DNA of 64,000 nucleotides from Caldilineaceae bacterium (GTDB taxonomy: Bacteria > Chloroflexota > Anaerolineae > Caldilineales > Caldilineaceae): the NCBI GenBank assembly GCA_020634755.1, contig JACKBC010000002.1:1-64000 (forward strand), read 5' to 3'. Of the stretch, positions 37,624 through 45,964 are shown one piece after another (position 1 is the stretch's first letter; each line of letters begins with the position of its first letter). Made by a program: the position numbers and the translations under genes. The notes under the pieces were generated by a model that was not told the origin of the DNA, did no database searches, and saw only the letters and a list, made by a program, of their open reading frames with translations.

Positions 37624-38445
37624 TTAATCCACATCTGAAATCACTTCAACACTTGCGCCCGGCGCCGGCTGGCTATATTCGCCCAGCGTACCGCTTGAGC
37701 CGTTCTCCTCTCGCTGGGGAGCAGCGCGGTGACGCGAGCGGCTGGGCGCCGTATTGACCACGATTTGCGGCCGCGTGGGCTGCTGTTTACGCGTGCGCAG
37801 GCCAATGATCACCCCCAGCAGCAGCAAAATCAAGGGCCACCACTGCATAACGGCGCTCTGCCCCCCGGCATCAGCGCCATTACGCGCAAAAACAAAGAGC
37901 CCGAAAATCAGCAAGACGCTGCCTGGAATTAAGGCCCACCACTGGCGCCGCCGCCCCCCCAGGCCATAGAGCACAAAAAAGACGGCGCCCATGCCCGTAA
38001 AGAGCAGCGCGCCCAATGTTTCAATGCGCACGATCACCCCGCTCAGCGCAATTACAATCCCCAAAATCAGCATGAAACCACCGGGAATAATCGCCCACCA
38101 ACGCTCATTGCGATTCAGCAAATAGATATGCACAAAAGCCAGGGCCAACCCCAAGAAGAGAAGCGCCGCCGTCAATCGCTGATCCAGATTGGGCAGCGTG
38201 CTCAAAAAGATCATGCTGGCCAGCGCCAACAGCGTCCACCCCGGAATCAAACGCCACCAATGCTCTGGCGCCGACGCAAAAGCCCCCAAAAAGATGACGC
38301 CGGCCAGCGCGGCTACAGCCGCCAAAAGATATTGGGCCATGGGCTCAAACGCCGCTAAGATATCAAAATTAAAGAGCAGCAAAACAATACCGCTCACCAC
38401 CAGCCCAATTGACCAAAATAGGCCGCTGGTTCGTTGTTCAAACAT
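37624..38445 (-). CDS. Eight-helix membrane protein with WW-x-(L/I)IPG repeats
   Basis: About 273 residues from ATG at 38445, which is 7 nt after AAGGA; longer starts lack this spacing. Eight hydrophobic helices appear in pairs, with the interhelix signature WW(R/A)(L/I)IPG repeated three times (HWWRLIPGW, RWWAIIPGG, QWWALIPGS) and a final WWPLILLLLG. The cytoplasmic tail is basic, then Ser/Gly/Glu-rich. I do not recognise a named family. The repeat pattern suggests internal duplication of a two-helix unit. It lies in tandem with, and downstream of, the SH3b protein. Confidence 0.7.
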   Translation of the reverse strand: MFEQRTSGLFWSIGLVVSGIVLLLFNFDILAAFEPMAQYLLAAVAALAGVIFLGAFASAPEHWWRLIPGWTLLALASMIFLSTLPNLDQRLTAALLFLGLALAFVHIYLLNRNERWWAIIPGGFMLILGIVIALSGVIVRIETLGALLFTGMGAVFFVLYGLGGRRRQWWALIPGSVLLIFGLFVFARNGADAGGQSAVMQWWPLILLLLGVIIGLRTRKQQPTRPQIVVNTAPSRSRHRAAPQREENGSSGTLGEYSQPAPGASVEVISDVD

Positions 38446-38550
38446 AAGCATTTCCTTACAGTCCATCCATAAATCTTCTGTGACCAACTCCTGCACGCAA
38501 CTACGTCATGGACTTCACAACCGAATGTACGGATAGTTTTTAAAATAACA

Positions 38551-38593
38551 AATCAGCAAACCGAGCTTCATGTTGAAAATCGGTTTGCTGATT
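38551..38593 (-). terminator. Terminator of SH3b gene
   Basis: Fourteen-base perfect arms AATCAGCAAACCGA/TCGGTTTGCTGATT with a 15-nt loop lie 39 nt after the SH3b gene's stop. A T-rich stretch follows on the minus strand. Confidence 0.75.
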
Positions 38594-38631
38594 GAACACT
38601 ATCCTATCTCTTATTCTACTCGAATGTGCTT

Positions 38632-40437
38632 CTACGGCCCCTTTACCGGCAGCTCCTCAATCCCCACATTGAGGGCCACGTTTTTGGCAAAGGCCCAGGC
38701 CAGCGCGCCATCGTCCAGCACCACCTGTACCCACTGATTATCAGCGCTACGTCCAGCCAACGGCAACACCGTACCGGAGGCCAACGTACGGATGGCCGGT
38801 TGCGACGTATTGGGCGCCGGGCGTACACTTGTACCGATCAAGCCGGTTACCGTGGCCGTTGCACCTTCCGGCACGGGCGTTGTATCCACAGGCGTTGTCA
38901 CGGCGGCGGTCTCACTAATGGCTTCGGTCGCGGTCAACGGTGTTGTAGGTTCAATACGAATTGTCGGCGATACGGTCGCGGTAGACGTGACTCCCGTGCC
39001 GGCTTGCACACCGGGCAGCCGTTCAGCCTCGGCGCCCACAGCCGGCGGCGTAGCCTGCGGCAGCGTTGCCACATCTGGGCCAGTAAGCACGGCGGCCGCA
39101 AAGACCCAGGCCAAGCGACCATCTTCCAGCGGTACTTGCACCCAAGTGCCATCGGCATTTTGGGCAACGGCCTCCAGCTCTGTCCCTGGCTCCAGCACGG
39201 TTAGCACTTCAGCATCGGTGCTTGTTGTAGAACGTGCATTTACGCCCAACGTGCTGGAAATCACAATTGTCGCGCCCTGCGGCGCGCCCGTTGCCGTCTC
39301 AAGCGCCGTGGTATTGGTAACCGGTGTGGTTCCCGTCACAACGCCCGTGGCGGGCGGTACTGTGCCGCTAATGGTTTCCGTACCGGTCACCACGCCCGTC
39401 GTAGCGGTCGACGTCGCCGCTTCACCATTGCTGACGGGCAACGAGTTCAATGCGCCGGTTACGCGCACCAGATCCACAAATACCCAGGCTAAATCGCCAT
39501 TCTCCAACTGTACCTGCACCCACGTATTATCGGCAGAGCGGGCCACGGCTGATAAGGTCTGCTCATTTTCCAAAAGGGTAATAATTTCGGCATCAGCATT
39601 GGGCAACGCCCTGGCGTTGAGGCCAAAAGTGCTGCTAACGGTGACGCTGACATCCGCGGCCGGTGCTTCCGTGGAAGGCGCTGGCGATGTCGTGGCGACC
39701 GGCTCTGTGCCCGGTTCTGCCGCCACCTGTTGCGTGGTTATTTCCGCAAAGTCCGCAGAAATCCAGACCAACGCGCCTTCGGATATTTGCACTTGCAGCC
39801 AGTCAATCCCTTCAGCATCGGTCAGTTCATCGACCACAATGGCGGTCTCACCCTGCTCCAAAACACGCAACACTTCTGATGTTGTGTTGGGCTCCAGGCG
39901 GGCGTTGACCCCATATTGGTTGGTAATGGTGGCAATGCGTTGATCCACCAGCACCACGGTGGGCTCGGGCAGAGGCGTAGTCGTGGCAGTGGCAGCAAGC
40001 GGCAACGTAGGTTCAGGTGGCACGGTGGGCGTTTCCTGCAAAACAGCAGCAGATGGAGAATCTTGATTATCCTGACCGGCTTGGTCGGTCTGACCATTAT
40101 CACCATCAGTCACACCAGCATCAACCGCTGTGGTCGCCGTGGCTAGTGCGGGAACGGTGGTACCATTCGTCCCAAAGCGCGAAAAGCCAACCCACCCTAC
40201 ATAACTGAGTACAGCGAGCAACATAACGCCAACGAGCGAGGGCAGAATCCAATTGGTCCTGGGCGGCGTTGGACGCTCATATTCAATTGGCTGCCAGTTT
40301 GATACATCCGCATCATCCCGCAGCTGCCACTGATCGCCGGCGCCCTGTCCAGTATCTTGCAATTGCATATACGGGGCAGATGCCCCTGGATCATCTTGTA
40401 GTTCCAAATTTCTCGCTACTCTGCGCTCTTGTGCCAT
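38632..40437 (-). CDS. Membrane-anchored protein with four SH3b domains
   Basis: 601 residues from ATG at 40437, supported by GGAGG 8 nt upstream. A short cytoplasmic N-terminus precedes one membrane helix (WILPSLVGVMLLAVLSYVGWVGF). Then come Thr/Pro/Ala-rich linkers and four bacterial SH3 domains with starts YGVNARLEP, FGLNARALP, LGVNARSTT and IGTSVRPAP, each ending near LVWISADF or LAWVFAD-like strands. SH3b domains usually bind cell-wall or other surface polymers. The linkers resemble glycosylated stalks. No catalytic domain is present, so it is probably a wall-binding or sensory protein. Confidence 0.85.
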   Translation of the reverse strand: MAQERRVARNLELQDDPGASAPYMQLQDTGQGAGDQWQLRDDADVSNWQPIEYERPTPPRTNWILPSLVGVMLLAVLSYVGWVGFSRFGTNGTTVPALATATTAVDAGVTDGDNGQTDQAGQDNQDSPSAAVLQETPTVPPEPTLPLAATATTTPLPEPTVVLVDQRIATITNQYGVNARLEPNTTSEVLRVLEQGETAIVVDELTDAEGIDWLQVQISEGALVWISADFAEITTQQVAAEPGTEPVATTSPAPSTEAPAADVSVTVSSTFGLNARALPNADAEIITLLENEQTLSAVARSADNTWVQVQLENGDLAWVFVDLVRVTGALNSLPVSNGEAATSTATTGVVTGTETISGTVPPATGVVTGTTPVTNTTALETATGAPQGATIVISSTLGVNARSTTSTDAEVLTVLEPGTELEAVAQNADGTWVQVPLEDGRLAWVFAAAVLTGPDVATLPQATPPAVGAEAERLPGVQAGTGVTSTATVSPTIRIEPTTPLTATEAISETAAVTTPVDTTPVPEGATATVTGLIGTSVRPAPNTSQPAIRTLASGTVLPLAGRSADNQWVQVVLDDGALAWAFAKNVALNVGIEELPVKGP

Positions 40438-40629
40438 TCTGCTCCTCCCCACGAAGGTGACGCGCCCGTCACTGCCCAGGTGCTCTGTGTTCTCATTTTC
40501 TATGCGGTTGGCTCATGCCTATGGTCAAGCTGTTTCCCGACAGAATTCGAGTTAGTTGATGGGTTTCTTATAGTTTATCATACCATATGCGCTGCATAAA
40601 GTCTTTCTGGTGCGCACATCAATTGTATG

Positions 40630-40932
40630 TTATTGTTCAGCAGCAACTTGACTTGTAAGGACCAATTTGCCGGTAAAAATCAAGACGAACAGGGCCCAAG
40701 CGCTTACGCGTAACCATGCAACATGAACGTCCAAAATGGACGCCGCCAATAGTTGCCCCAAGCTAATAAGCAGCAAACTCAGAGCCACGATCCGCTGCAT
40801 GGCCGGCCCATCGAGCGCAACACGCCAGCTACGATGCTCAACCAATTTCTGCCAATGGGCAAAGCTGAGAGCGGCCCCAAAACCACTCAATCCCAGCACC
40901 CAAATGGCATTTATACAGAGTGACATCAACAT
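40630..40932 (-). CDS. Small three-helix membrane protein of unknown function
   Basis: A 100-residue protein with three or so hydrophobic segments: INAIWVLGLSGFGAALSFA, IVALSLLLISLGQLLAAS and LRVSAWALFVLIFTGKLVL. No family recognised. It stands alone between the SH3b gene and a repeat-rich spacer; a weak ribosome site makes the call modest. Confidence 0.5.
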   Translation of the reverse strand: MLMSLCINAIWVLGLSGFGAALSFAHWQKLVEHRSWRVALDGPAMQRIVALSLLLISLGQLLAASILDVHVAWLRVSAWALFVLIFTGKLVLTSQVAAEQ

Positions 40933-40990
40933 ACAACTTTTCTGATAGCAGTATCTCGTAACGGCAAGAAATGAGACCGGATTTACAAAT

Positions 40991-41032
40991 CGAGACCGAT
41001 GCCTGAATCGCTAACACCGTTGCGGTGTACAA
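40991..41032. repeat. GACCGA...GGTGTAC dispersed repeat, copy 2
   Basis: CGAGACCGATGCCT is followed by the palindrome ACACCGTTGCGGTGT (41014-41028); it matches copies near 31982 and 63603. Confidence 0.65.
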
Positions 41033-41557
41033 ATAATAGGCGCTCACTCGTCAACATCGACAACTTTTTGTCGATAGCGCAATAATTTTTCGTCGATGTT
41101 GCCGGAGGCTTTATTGGCGCCGCCGACCTGAGCCCCCAGCCAAGGCGCAAATATGTAGCTTCTGTTAGGACAACTTTATGATATGGCTTTATGTTATGGC
41201 AATTTTATGTTACCACTTCTTCTGGTTAAGACTCGTGCAAGCTTGACGTAACACTTGTCTGGTTAGCCAGGCTCTTCTCTTTTGGCAATATACTGGTGCT
41301 GCGCAAGTTGTGTATTACAATATGTTACGAAAATTATTATGTTATGAAAATAATAACGAGACTTTTGTATTACGACGAGATACGCAATGAGGAAGTTCCA
41401 TACCAGTGGACTTTGCAAAGGCCAAAGGATGAAAGTGGAGCAGTCAGACTTATTCTTGGCAAGCCACGGGTGCTTGTCATTGTTATGCAGTAATTATACA
41501 CTTTTCAGAACTTTCTTAAAATTTCTCGTATGCGCCAAATAGTTCAGTTCACCTCCT
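41033..41557. other. Gene-free AT-rich spacer
   Basis: No supported gene. There are short repeats of TTTTTGTCGATa/TTTTTCGTCGATg (41055-41099) and of TTTATGTTAtgg (41160-41215). A 65-codon plus-strand frame at 41296-41493 has no ribosome site or family signal. Promoters for the downstream glycosyltransferase may lie here. Confidence 0.5.
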
Positions 41558-42730
41558 ATGATCATCGGCATTGATGCATCGCGCACGCTGCGCACCACCC
41601 AGACTGGCACCGAAAAGTATTCGTCGGCCATTACTCATCATCTGCTGACATTACCCAATGCGGATCAACACCGGTGGCGGCTCTATACAGACCGTCCCCA
41701 AGCCGAATCCATTGCGCTGATTCAACGCCTTCTTTGCGGGACCGTGCCCAATGAGCTAGAAACAAGTTCCATCCCAGCCCACGTTGAAATTTGCGCACTG
41801 CCCGCGCGCCGCATGTGGACGCATCGCGCGCTGGCGCAAGAAATTGTGCAGCGCCCACCGGACGTTCTCTTTATTCCGGCGCATGTGGTTCCGTTTGTAC
41901 TGCGGCGGCGCCTGCCGCGTACGGTAGTCACCATTCACGATATTGGCTACCGCTATTTCCCACAAACCCATAAACTTGCCCAGCGGCTTTACCTGGATTG
42001 GAGCACACGCTGGAGCGTCACTACAGCTCGTAAGATTATTGCCGTCAGCCAGGCCACGGCGGATGATGTGCAGCGCTTTTACGCCGTGCCAGCCGCCAAA
42101 ATCAGCGTCATCCATGAAGCAGGCAGCCACCAGATGCCCACCATTTCCGCCGAACAGCGCCATCAAGTATTGCAGGCCCATGGAGTGAAGCGACCGTTTG
42201 CGCTTTTTGTGGGTACGCTCCAGCCGCGCAAAAATCTGAGTCGGCTGATTCAAGCTTATGCCTTTTTGCGCGCCCGCCAACATATTGCGTGGGATCTGCT
42301 GCTGGTGGGCCAGGCCGGCTGGGCTAGCCAATCGCTACACGAGTTAACTGCCGCCTTGGGCTTGGTCGATCATGTACATTTTCTGGCCTATGTTGAAGAT
42401 GCAATCATGCCGGCCTTCTTTGCCGCCGCCCAGTTTTTCTGTTTTCCCTCTCTGTTTGAAGGATTTGGCCTGCCCGTGCTGGAGGCCCAAAGTTATGGAG
42501 TTCCCGTAATGACAGCCAATAATTCATCGTTACCCGAAGTTGCCGGCGACGCGGCTTTGCTGGTAGACCCAACCGACGTGGACGCCATTGCCAACGCCAT
42601 GTTGCGCCTGAGTCAGGACGAAGAGCTGCGCCAGCGTTTGATTCGCGCTGGCTATGAGAATGTCAAACGCTTTTCGTGGGAGCAGGCCGCGGCGCAGACG
42701 CTGGCGGTGTTAGAGGAAGTGAAGGAGTAG
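41558..42730 (+). CDS. Glycosyltransferase family 4 (GT-B fold)
   Basis: A 390-residue cytoplasmic GT-B glycosyltransferase. The N-terminal domain begins MIIGIDASRTLRTTQTGTEKYS, and VVTIHDIGYRYFPQTH is the acceptor-side motif. The C-terminal nucleotide-sugar domain has FVGTLQPRKNLSRLIQAY and the EGFGLPVLEAQSYGVPV E-x7-E motif, then NNSSLPEVAGDAALLVDP. It transfers a sugar from a nucleotide-sugar donor, likely in surface polysaccharide synthesis. That fits the WecG-type transferase 200 nt downstream and perhaps the exosortase further right. Donor and acceptor are unknown. Confidence 0.92.
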   Translation: MIIGIDASRTLRTTQTGTEKYSSAITHHLLTLPNADQHRWRLYTDRPQAESIALIQRLLCGTVPNELETSSIPAHVEICALPARRMWTHRALAQEIVQRPPDVLFIPAHVVPFVLRRRLPRTVVTIHDIGYRYFPQTHKLAQRLYLDWSTRWSVTTARKIIAVSQATADDVQRFYAVPAAKISVIHEAGSHQMPTISAEQRHQVLQAHGVKRPFALFVGTLQPRKNLSRLIQAYAFLRARQHIAWDLLLVGQAGWASQSLHELTAALGLVDHVHFLAYVEDAIMPAFFAAAQFFCFPSLFEGFGLPVLEAQSYGVPVMTANNSSLPEVAGDAALLVDPTDVDAIANAMLRLSQDEELRQRLIRAGYENVKRFSWEQAAAQTLAVLEEVKE

Positions 42731-42815
42731 AGGAGTGGAGGGGTGGAGGGGTGGAGGAGTGGAGGAGTGGAGGAGTTGAGGGGTGGAGGAGTAGAGCTGT
42801 GGAGGAGTGGAGCGT
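42727..42815. repeat. GGAGTGGAG minisatellite
   Basis: About ten imperfect tandem copies of a 9-bp GGAGTGGAG-type unit start 0-10 nt after the glycosyltransferase stop. Units vary by G/A and T changes. The tract is non-coding on the plus strand. Confidence 0.85.
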
Positions 42816-42931
42816 ATTGAACGATTTTGATTGACTGTTGCTATTAGATTCCACGTACCGCATCGGCGTCTTTACCGTGTGTTGCACTTGCAGCGGCGCT
42901 AGCGGCCAATCCGCAGTATACCCATAGTAAT

Positions 42932-43720
42932 ATGCAGAAACCATCTGTCGTTCGCATTTTAAATGTCGATGTGGATCGCGTCGATTTTGAGCAGACGTTG
43001 ATGTTTATCGAACAGTGGATCGAGCAATCGCGCTCCTCGGATATGCACGTGCGCCAGATCTGCACGGTGAATCCTGAATTTATCATGGCGGCGCGGCGAG
43101 ATCCGGCTTTTGCACAGGCGCTGCTGGGCGCTGATTTACGCGCGCCCGATGGGATGGGGATATTGTGGGCGGCGGCGCTACTGGGCAAGCCGCTATACGA
43201 ACGCGTCACCGGTTCGGATGGTCTCTATCGCATTTGCCAACGCGCCGCAGAGCGCGGATGGCGCGTCTATTTGCTGGGCGCAGCACCGGGCGTGGCGCAG
43301 CGGGCCGCCGCGAATTTGCAAGCCACTTTTCCGGGTTTAAAGGTGGCGGGCTGTGATGATGGTAACCCCACCCCAGCCGAGTGGCCGCAGATTCAACAGC
43401 GGTTATTAGCTGCACAAGCGGACATTCTATTTGTGGCATATGGTCATCCGCGGCAGGATCTGTGGATCAACCAGCATCGGGCTGAGCTGCCGGTAAAGGT
43501 GGCCATTGGCGTGGGTGGCGCTTTTGACTTTGCGGCCGGCCACAAAAAAAGAGCGCCGCACTGGATGCGGCGCCTGGGAATCGAGTGGCTTTATCGATTG
43601 TGGTTGGAACCGTGGCGCTGGCGGCGCATGTTGGTGCTGCCGCACTTTGCGCTGTTGGTGCTGTGGCAGTGGGCCAAAGCCAAAATCAATCCAAACAGGA
43701 CTTACGCAAGCTCCGAGTAA
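42932..43720 (+). CDS. WecG/TagA/CpsF family glycosyltransferase
   Basis: A 262-residue GT26 enzyme. Family pattern: VNPEFIMAARRDPAFAQAL, then ADLRAPDGMGILWAAALLGKPLYERVTGSD, VYLLGAAPGVAQRAAANL, and a late VGGAFDFAAGHKKRAPHWMRRLGIEWLYRLWLEPWRW. The last part is the membrane-associating basic/aromatic tail. These enzymes add N-acetylmannosamine or similar to a lipid-linked intermediate on the inner face of the membrane. With the preceding GT4 gene it suggests an exopolysaccharide or wall-polymer locus. Of normal length for the family. Confidence 0.93.
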   Translation: MQKPSVVRILNVDVDRVDFEQTLMFIEQWIEQSRSSDMHVRQICTVNPEFIMAARRDPAFAQALLGADLRAPDGMGILWAAALLGKPLYERVTGSDGLYRICQRAAERGWRVYLLGAAPGVAQRAAANLQATFPGLKVAGCDDGNPTPAEWPQIQQRLLAAQADILFVAYGHPRQDLWINQHRAELPVKVAIGVGGAFDFAAGHKKRAPHWMRRLGIEWLYRLWLEPWRWRRMLVLPHFALLVLWQWAKAKINPNRTYASSE

Positions 43721-43770
43721 AAATCGCTTGAGCCGCAACATAGGCTTCGGCAAGCGCGCAATGGACGCTG
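43697..43770. repeat. ACTTACGCA-type repeat end after WecG gene
   Basis: GGACTTACGCAAGC overlaps the last codons of the WecG-type gene. No clear right end is seen before the 86-bp element at 43799, so it is a partial copy or a single end. Confidence 0.45.
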
Positions 43771-43798
43771 CATACATCGCGTCACATCAATTTACCCC

Positions 43799-43884
43799 CT
43801 TATGTTACGCAAGCCTGGCGGAAAGTCGGCTCGCCAAAGTTCCGGTTTCTCTCTAGCAGACTGGCTGTCGCTGCGTAACGTGAG
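43799..43884. mobile_element. 86-bp miniature inverted-repeat element, copy 1
   Basis: It is nearly identical to the 86-bp unit at 55336-55421. Imperfect terminal inverted repeats CTTATGTTACGCAAGC and its complement-like GCTGCGTAACGTGAG bound it. TTACCCC directly abuts both ends (43792-43798 and 43885-43891), a 7-bp target duplication. The right duplication contains the stop codon of the ABC permease gene. Non-coding, so it needed a transposase in trans. Confidence 0.85.
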
Positions 43885-44730
43885 TTACCCCTTTACAGCA
43901 CCGGCGGTCAAACCTTCTACCAAGCGGCGCTGGAAAATGAGCACCAAAATAACCAGCGGCACCGTCACCACCACCGCCGCCGCCATAATGTCTGCCCACG
44001 GAATCTCAAACTGTTGCTCACCAGAAAAAAGCGCCAACGCCACCGGCGCCGTGCGCGCCGAGTCGTTGATTGTAAAGGTAAGCGCATAGAGAAATTCATT
44101 CCAGGCGTTGATAAAAGCCAACAAACCGGTGGTGACCAAGCCCGGCGCCGTCAGTGGCAGCAGAATCATGTAAAATGTCTGGAGCGTTGTAGCACCGTCC
44201 ACATAGGCGGCCTGCTCCAGCTCCAGCGGGAGACTCTGGAAAAAGTTAGTAAGCACCCACACCGTAAAAGGCAGCGTAAAGGTCATATAGGTCAAAATCA
44301 GCGCCCACGGTGTATTGTAGATGCCGAGCGTGCGCACCATGGTAAATAACGACCCCAAAATGGCAATGGCGGGAAACATGGTCATGGCCAACACCGTATA
44401 GAGCACCAACGTGCGTCCGCGAAACTTCAAACGGCCCAATGCATAGGCGCCAAATGAACCAATCACCAGTGAGATTAACACAGTTGTAATCGAAACAAAT
44501 GCCGAATTGAGCAGCGCCCGCCGAAATGTTTCATTGCGAAAAACTGTTCCGTATGCCTTCACCGTGGGGTGTTCAGGAAAATAGTGCACCGGTGTATTAA
44601 AGAGATCGCTGGGTGGCGTTAGCGATGAGACAATGGCCCAGTAAAAAGGAAAGATTGTGTAGAGAATGATGAATAGTACAATTACCCAAAAAAGCACATT
44701 CATGAGCGTACTGCGTCTGCCGCCAACCAT
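43885..44730 (-). CDS. Sugar ABC transporter permease (MalG type)
   Basis: A 281-residue inner-membrane permease of the carbohydrate-uptake class. Six helices; the EAA loop that docks the ATPase is YVDGATTLQTFYMILLPLTAPGLVTTGLLAFINAWNEF. The C-terminus FQRRLVEGLTAGAVKG is typical. It lies 3 nt after the partner permease. Its TAA sits within the target duplication of the 86-bp element, but the protein end is normal. Confidence 0.94.
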   Translation of the reverse strand: MVGGRRSTLMNVLFWVIVLFIILYTIFPFYWAIVSSLTPPSDLFNTPVHYFPEHPTVKAYGTVFRNETFRRALLNSAFVSITTVLISLVIGSFGAYALGRLKFRGRTLVLYTVLAMTMFPAIAILGSLFTMVRTLGIYNTPWALILTYMTFTLPFTVWVLTNFFQSLPLELEQAAYVDGATTLQTFYMILLPLTAPGLVTTGLLAFINAWNEFLYALTFTINDSARTAPVALALFSGEQQFEIPWADIMAAAVVVTVPLVILVLIFQRRLVEGLTAGAVKG

Positions 44731-44733
44731 GGT

Positions 44734-45666
44734 CTACACCTCTTCCTTAAAGATGGTCGTCATATAGAAAACGACAAAGATGCCAATCACCACAAAAATC
44801 GCCACGCTTACGGTGGATCCATAGCCAAGCTTTTGAAACTGAATTAACTGTCTCTGATTAAAGGTAGCCATCGATTCCGTGCGGAAGGCGCCACTGGTCA
44901 TAATCCAAATAATATCGAAAACGCGCAGTGAATCCAGCGTGCGGAAAATGAGCGCCACCACAATGGCGGGGCGGAGCAACGGCAGCGTAATCGTCATAAA
45001 CTGGCGCCAGCCCGTTGCGCCATCGACAGAAGCGGCCTCATACACATCAGCTGGGATCAATTGAAGACCGGCCAGCAAGAGCAGGGCCATAAATGGCGTA
45101 GTTTTCCATACATCCACTGCCACCAGCGCGGGCAGCGCCGTAGCGTCACTTGCCACCCAGGCAATCTTCTGCGGCAAAATTGGGATAATGCGCGTAAAAA
45201 AGTCGTTTACAACGCCAAAGACATCGTGGTACATCCACTTCCACATTTGCGATGAAACCGCGGTAGGAATTGCCCAAGGCACGAGCATAGATGTACGCAT
45301 GAGGCCGCGTCCAGGAAATTTGCTATTTACAACTACGGCAATACCCAGCCCCAATACCAGTTCAAAGAAGACGGAACCGAGTGTAAAGCGAATCGTATTC
45401 CAGACGGCTTCCCACCAACCGGAGTTACTTAATAGCCGCGTGTAGTTAGAAATGCCTACATATTCCCAGGCTTTTGCACTGCCGAGTTTGGCTTCGAAGA
45501 ACGTTGCATAAATCGTGCTAAACAGCGGATAGGCCGCAACGGCCAACACGACTACAATGGTGGGGGCTAAAAAGAGCCAGGCAATACGCTCAGTGCGTTT
45601 CGCCGCTTCGCTAAGCCCTACTTTCTTTCGTACACCCTGGCTGGGTTGAATAGATTGGGTAGCCAA
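44734..45666 (-). CDS. Sugar ABC transporter permease (MalF type)
   Basis: A 310-residue six-helix permease of the carbohydrate-uptake class. The EAA loop is EAASVDGATGWRQFMTITLPLLRPAI. It starts with TTG at 45666, backed by AAAGGAG. It forms the heterodimeric channel with the MalG-type protein 3 nt downstream; the binding protein gene precedes it on the same strand. No ATPase gene is nearby, so a shared MsiK-like ATPase elsewhere is expected. Confidence 0.94.
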   Translation of the reverse strand: MATQSIQPSQGVRKKVGLSEAAKRTERIAWLFLAPTIVVVLAVAAYPLFSTIYATFFEAKLGSAKAWEYVGISNYTRLLSNSGWWEAVWNTIRFTLGSVFFELVLGLGIAVVVNSKFPGRGLMRTSMLVPWAIPTAVSSQMWKWMYHDVFGVVNDFFTRIIPILPQKIAWVASDATALPALVAVDVWKTTPFMALLLLAGLQLIPADVYEAASVDGATGWRQFMTITLPLLRPAIVVALIFRTLDSLRVFDIIWIMTSGAFRTESMATFNQRQLIQFQKLGYGSTVSVAIFVVIGIFVVFYMTTIFKEEV

Positions 45667-45864
45667 AATCTATCTCCTTTTGCACTCTGCGACAATTCGA
45701 TGAGAACGCAAGCATATAGGTTCGACAATAGAGCGATTCAATGGAGGCAAACAGTATTTCTGCCCCCATTGAACCACATACTGTCTGTCCGCAAATTCGC
45801 CCTACACAAGTCCACAACTTGATAAAGCAATGGAGGCATCAGTTGAATTTACAGATGGTTCCTA

Positions 45865-45906
45865 CATATTCAGCACATCATATTCAGTACATCATATTCA
45901 GTACAT
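45865..45906. repeat. Three tandem 14-bp repeats
   Basis: CATATTCAGCACAT, CATATTCAGTACAT and CATATTCAGTACAT follow one another without gaps in the spacer between the binding-protein gene and the MalF-type gene. Role unknown; it might tune expression between the two. Confidence 0.8.
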
Positions 45907-45920
45907 CGCAACGGTAAAAG

Positions 45921-45956
45921 AGAGGACGATATCGCCAATACAGTTGCGATGCACTG
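45921..45956. repeat. GACCGA...GGTGTAC dispersed repeat, diverged copy
   Basis: GAGGACGATATCGCCAATAC and GTTGCGATGCACTGA align loosely with the copies at 31982, 40991 and 63603. It is just downstream of the binding-protein stop. Confidence 0.4.
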
Positions 45957-45964
45957 ATATTGTC

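Noticed and set aside
41296..41493. 65-codon plus-strand frame as a gene
   Set aside because: No ribosome site, odd composition and no recognisable features in an AT-rich spacer.
42727..42815. Tandem repeat as a CRISPR array
   Set aside because: Units are 9 bp and contiguous, without spacers.
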